Source: Opitutia bacterium
Lineage (GTDB): Bacteria > Verrucomicrobiota > Verrucomicrobiia > Opitutales > JANYDI01
Direction: 5' to 3'
Assembly (NCBI GenBank): GCA_025363695.1
Contig: JANYDI010000109.1
Coordinates: 1 to 7,994, forward strand
DNA: 7,994 nucleotides
Within the stretch, counting starts at the first letter, position 1. Every line of letters begins with the position of its first letter. The position numbers were made by a program, and so were the translations under genes. This document shows positions 5,304-7,994 of this stretch, one piece after another. The notes under the pieces were generated by a model that saw only the letters and a program-made list of their open reading frames with translations, had not been told where the DNA came from and did no database searches.

Positions 5304-7850
5304 CTACCTCCCCTTCTCGGGCTTAAAGCTCCACCTAGGCTCCAAAATCGGCCCGGTGACAAAGACTTCAAACATATGCGAGAGCGGATTAAACAACTTG
5401 CCCAAGTGAGAAAAGATAGGCGCCCGTACGCCCCCTAGCAAAAAAAATTTTAGGCGCATGTCAAGCATATCACGATCCATATCATAAATGCCTGTGGCAC
5501 GCACTTGGGCTGCAGGGCCTTGGATAATGAGGTTGTCAAAGCGCAGGGGTAGGCCGGGTTCTAAAGAAAAGCTCCCAAAGGCGCTATTAAGCTGCGCACG
5601 GCCAAAGGGCAGCGGCAGGATCCGCATAATGTGCGACAACAGGCCCAAAAAGTAGACATCCTCCAGGTCCATGTTACGCAGCTCGAAGGAGCCCGAGCCT
5701 TCGGCGCTCAGTAGGGGATGTTTTTTGAGGTCTCCATTTAAGTTGAGCGCCACATCCAGGCTCCCCAAGCTGCTAAGTTCGTGAGTCGGTCCTTTATTGA
5801 GGCCCAAGGCCGCCTGCAGGCTCTCCCTTTGGGTGATCTCCTGGAGCTCGAGGGCCAAGGCGTAGGGCGTACGGGCTTCACTGCGCAAGTCGATATGTCC
5901 TTGGGCGCTCCCGAATCCGCCCCCAAAGCCGAGCTCATGAGCCTGCATGAACACCTGGCCTTCTCGCAGCACGACCTGGGCTTTGGCGTAATCCAAGCTC
6001 AAGGCGTTTAACGAAAAACTTCCAGGAATGTCCAGGTCCATCTCCAGGCTGTAGGGATGCTCCTGTTGCGCGTCATAATCGCCGCACACGTGCACTTTGG
6101 GAGCCACGGAAAAATGCCATTTTTTAAACGTGCTTAAAAACTCCGCCTTAGACCAGGACGCCAGCATGTTGGGGAAAAAGCAGCCCTCGACCTCAAAATG
6201 ACAAGCAATTAGGTCATCAAAGGGGGGCGAAAGCGTCCAGTCTATACTGCCTTGAAGACTCCCCTCAGGCCGCTGCAGGTAACCATTTTTGAGCGTAATG
6301 CGTTCAGGATTCAACGCAAGCTCACCCCGTACCTGCTTAAAATAAATCCCGCGATACTCCAGGTTATCCGCCGCTACGTGGCCCCACAGCTGCGTGGTAG
6401 CTTCGGCATCCTTCCAGCAACCCGTAATGTCCAGGCTCCCACGGGGTACGGAAACTCCGTGTAACTTCAGCGGGTTAAACAACCTGGGCCAGGCATTGCC
6501 CATCCAAGGCGCTATTTCCATGAGCGCTACTTGGCCCTCCAGTAAAAAACGGAAATCGTGGCTGCCCCAACAATGCTCGTAGCAGCCTGTTGCTTGAGAT
6601 TTACTCCCCACAAGGTCAAAATGCGTTACCTTAAGCTTGTTGTCCGCCCAAGAACCCTTTAAATACGCACTCCTAAGGGGGACCCCGTAGGCCCAGAGGT
6701 CCTGAGCTTCCACGCTGCCTTCAGCCTTATGGACGCTACCCTCCCGCCCCAGCTGAGCGTCCAAGGTCCAGGAGCAGCCGGCATTAAACCGTAGGTACTG
6801 CGCCGCCTCAAAAGGGCCCTTAACCCAGGCAACAGGGTCACAATTCCCCTGCAAGCTCAGCGCTATCCGCTCAGGAGCGATCTCCCAATGCCCATCAACA
6901 GCCTTGTTATGGGCATCACGCAAGGAAAGCTCACCCCCCAGGGTTTCCGAGCTCAGCGTCCTGAGGGTCCCACCCCACCACGGCCAAGAAGTCCCCGCCA
7001 CTTGAAGGCCTCTGAGGGCATAAACCAAGCTCCACGAAGTCCGTGGCTGCCGGATATCCCCTAGCGACAGCTGCACAACCCCTTGCGCTGCCTGATGTCC
7101 AGCAACCTGAATAGCAGCCTGCGTAGACAAAAAGAATGTTTGGCCCTTGGCCCCCAGGGCCTTAGGATCCACAACGCCTTGAGCCAGCAGAGGTCCGCTA
7201 AAGGAAACAGGCCCTAGGTCCCCCCTTTGCAGCAAAGCCGTAGCGGCTAAGAGCTTTTGCTTACCGGGAAACCCCTGCACCTTTAGGTAAAGACCCCTGA
7301 TTTTGCCTATCGATTTTAAGAAGCCTTCAACCGTATCGCCCAACAGCGCCTGAGGCTCTCCCTTATTTTGTCCAAAACGCCACGGGAAAAACCCCTGCAA
7401 AACAGCCAAGGCCCCCGTTTGCGCCCGTCCAGAGCCAAAAAAGATTTCTAGCCCCGAACGCTCGATAGCCGCATGCAAATAAAGCCTGTGCGCCCAGGGG
7501 TTGGCACGGCCATTTTCCAAAAAAATCCGCTCCACCGGTCGCTGACGTGTCAAAAGCCCCCACCACGATAGGTCCAAAACCAGGCGCTGGGCCTCAAAAC
7601 AGACCTCGCCGGCTTGCAGCAAGCGTAGCTGGTCCATCCGAAAAACGCCTAACAAGCTGATGTACAAGGGGTTCGCGTGCTCCAGCTCCCACTGCGGCCC
7701 CAAGACCCAGCTCAGCATGCGCCTTTCCACAAAACGCGGCACCGCCAAACCCTTCGGGCTCAAGGCCACCCACAGGCACCCCAATTGCAGCACCAGCAGC
7801 CCTCCCCCAAAGACCTTTAACAACAGACGCCGCATCCCCCAAAAAACCAC
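5304..7850 (-). CDS. AsmA-like envelope protein
   Basis: The 848-residue product has one N-terminal membrane segment (about residues 9-30) followed by a long, probably periplasmic, beta-rich region. Residues 718-845 resemble the AsmA-like C-terminal domain: GSGSFELRNMDLED, a central hydrophobic LGLLSHIMRILPLPF stretch, RFDNLIIQGPAAQVRATGIYDM, and the ending VFVTGPILEPRWSF. AsmA-like proteins (AsmA, TamB, YhdP) sit in the inner membrane, span the periplasm and are tied to phospholipid movement to the outer membrane; that role is assigned here by family only. The start is uncertain: GTG at 7850 gives the full frame, while ATG at 7835 (MRRLLLKVF) keeps the membrane anchor and is equally likely. 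Neither has a well-spaced Shine-Dalgarno, though GGGGG occurs before both. The gene ends 7 nt from repeat block 2. The match is by pattern, so the exact subfamily is open. Confidence 0.75.
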   Translation of the reverse strand: MVFWGMRRLLLKVFGGGLLVLQLGCLWVALSPKGLAVPRFVERRMLSWVLGPQWELEHANPLYISLLGVFRMDQLRLLQAGEVCFEAQRLVLDLSWWGLLTRQRPVERIFLENGRANPWAHRLYLHAAIERSGLEIFFGSGRAQTGALAVLQGFFPWRFGQNKGEPQALLGDTVEGFLKSIGKIRGLYLKVQGFPGKQKLLAATALLQRGDLGPVSFSGPLLAQGVVDPKALGAKGQTFFLSTQAAIQVAGHQAAQGVVQLSLGDIRQPRTSWSLVYALRGLQVAGTSWPWWGGTLRTLSSETLGGELSLRDAHNKAVDGHWEIAPERIALSLQGNCDPVAWVKGPFEAAQYLRFNAGCSWTLDAQLGREGSVHKAEGSVEAQDLWAYGVPLRSAYLKGSWADNKLKVTHFDLVGSKSQATGCYEHCWGSHDFRFLLEGQVALMEIAPWMGNAWPRLFNPLKLHGVSVPRGSLDITGCWKDAEATTQLWGHVAADNLEYRGIYFKQVRGELALNPERITLKNGYLQRPEGSLQGSIDWTLSPPFDDLIACHFEVEGCFFPNMLASWSKAEFLSTFKKWHFSVAPKVHVCGDYDAQQEHPYSLEMDLDIPGSFSLNALSLDYAKAQVVLREGQVFMQAHELGFGGGFGSAQGHIDLRSEARTPYALALELQEITQRESLQAALGLNKGPTHELSSLGSLDVALNLNGDLKKHPLLSAEGSGSFELRNMDLEDVYFLGLLSHIMRILPLPFGRAQLNSAFGSFSLEPGLPLRFDNLIIQGPAAQVRATGIYDMDRDMLDMRLKFFLLGGVRAPIFSHLGKLFNPLSHMFEVFVTGPILEPRWSFKPEKGR

Positions 7851-7930
7851 TCTGAGCGTGCCCCCAAGAAGCTGCGAAAGTCAATGCTTAAAGTTTGAAG
7901 TTTGTAAGGGGTGCCGTGATCGTGTTGAAA
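7851..7930 (-). other. Region upstream of the AsmA-like gene
   Basis: These 80 bases lie between the start of the AsmA-like gene and family 1 copy C. I see no convincing promoter boxes. The gene may be transcribed from further upstream, beyond the window. Confidence 0.3.
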
Positions 7931-7994
7931 GTGAAAGGGCTAAGGGGCGCTTGCGCCCCTTAGGATCCCCTTTCCGATGGGCAATTTTACAAAA
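7931..7994 (+). repeat. Family 1 three-hairpin element, copy C (cut by window edge)
   Basis: GTGAAAGGGC (7931-7940) is shared with copy B. Hairpin 1 pairs 7940-7949 with 7954-7963 around the loop CTTG, and the linker GATCCCCTTT follows as in copy A. The first arm of hairpin 2 begins at 7974 (CCGATGGGCAATTTTAC), a sequence that differs from both other copies, but the window ends before its partner. Confidence 0.8.

Noticed and set aside
7770..7850. Lipoprotein signal (QLGC) in the AsmA-like protein
   Set aside because: Gln at the -3 position does not fit a lipobox, and the hydrophobic stretch continues past the Cys as in a membrane anchor.
7594..7884. 96-codon minus-strand frame over the AsmA-like N-terminus
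   Set aside because: It overlaps the AsmA-like reading frame in another phase, and the Gly/Ala-rich product has no recognisable feature. The AsmA-like frame has the membrane anchor.

Overview
The window looks like a chromosomal stretch of a Gram-negative bacterium, probably one that lives with a eukaryotic host. Two genes encode proteins with an N-terminal export signal, a eukaryote-type F-box and cysteine-containing leucine-rich repeats (LRRs), a combination typical of symbionts and pathogens of protists. A large AsmA-like envelope protein argues for an outer membrane. The lineage cannot be fixed from these genes; the PVC group or an alphaproteobacterial amoeba symbiont are both possible, and this is inference.

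All four genes lie on the minus strand. Read in the direction of transcription they are: an AsmA-like protein (7850-5304), the short F-box/LRR protein LRR2 (4934-3996), an M20-family dipeptidase (3984-2605, starting 11 nt after LRR2 and probably in the same operon), and the long F-box/LRR protein LRR1 (1853-234). LRR1 and LRR2 are paralogues with the same N-terminal layout but 16 versus about 7 LRRs. None of the four starts has a good Shine-Dalgarno sequence.

The intergenic DNA is the most unusual part. Family 1 is a compact three-hairpin element present at 44-169, 2445-2575 (opposite orientation) and 7931-7994 (cut by the window edge). Its first hairpin and linkers are conserved, while the second and third hairpins change sequence but keep their pairing, which points to selection on the folded structure. 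Family 2 is a larger, nearly palindromic GC-rich element found at 2103-2328 and 4987-5211. It sits in AT-rich DNA bounded by inverted copies of a motif close to ATTGATNACACGTCCT, giving MITE-like blocks at 1919-2362 and 4943-5296. Both blocks lie directly upstream of an F-box/LRR gene, and the asymmetric centres of the two palindromes point in opposite directions. The first block also carries a decayed tandem half-copy.

No tRNA, rRNA, CRISPR array, transposase or integrase gene is visible. Together the window reads as an expanding family of candidate host-interaction proteins embedded in non-autonomous repeat elements, beside two ordinary housekeeping-type genes.
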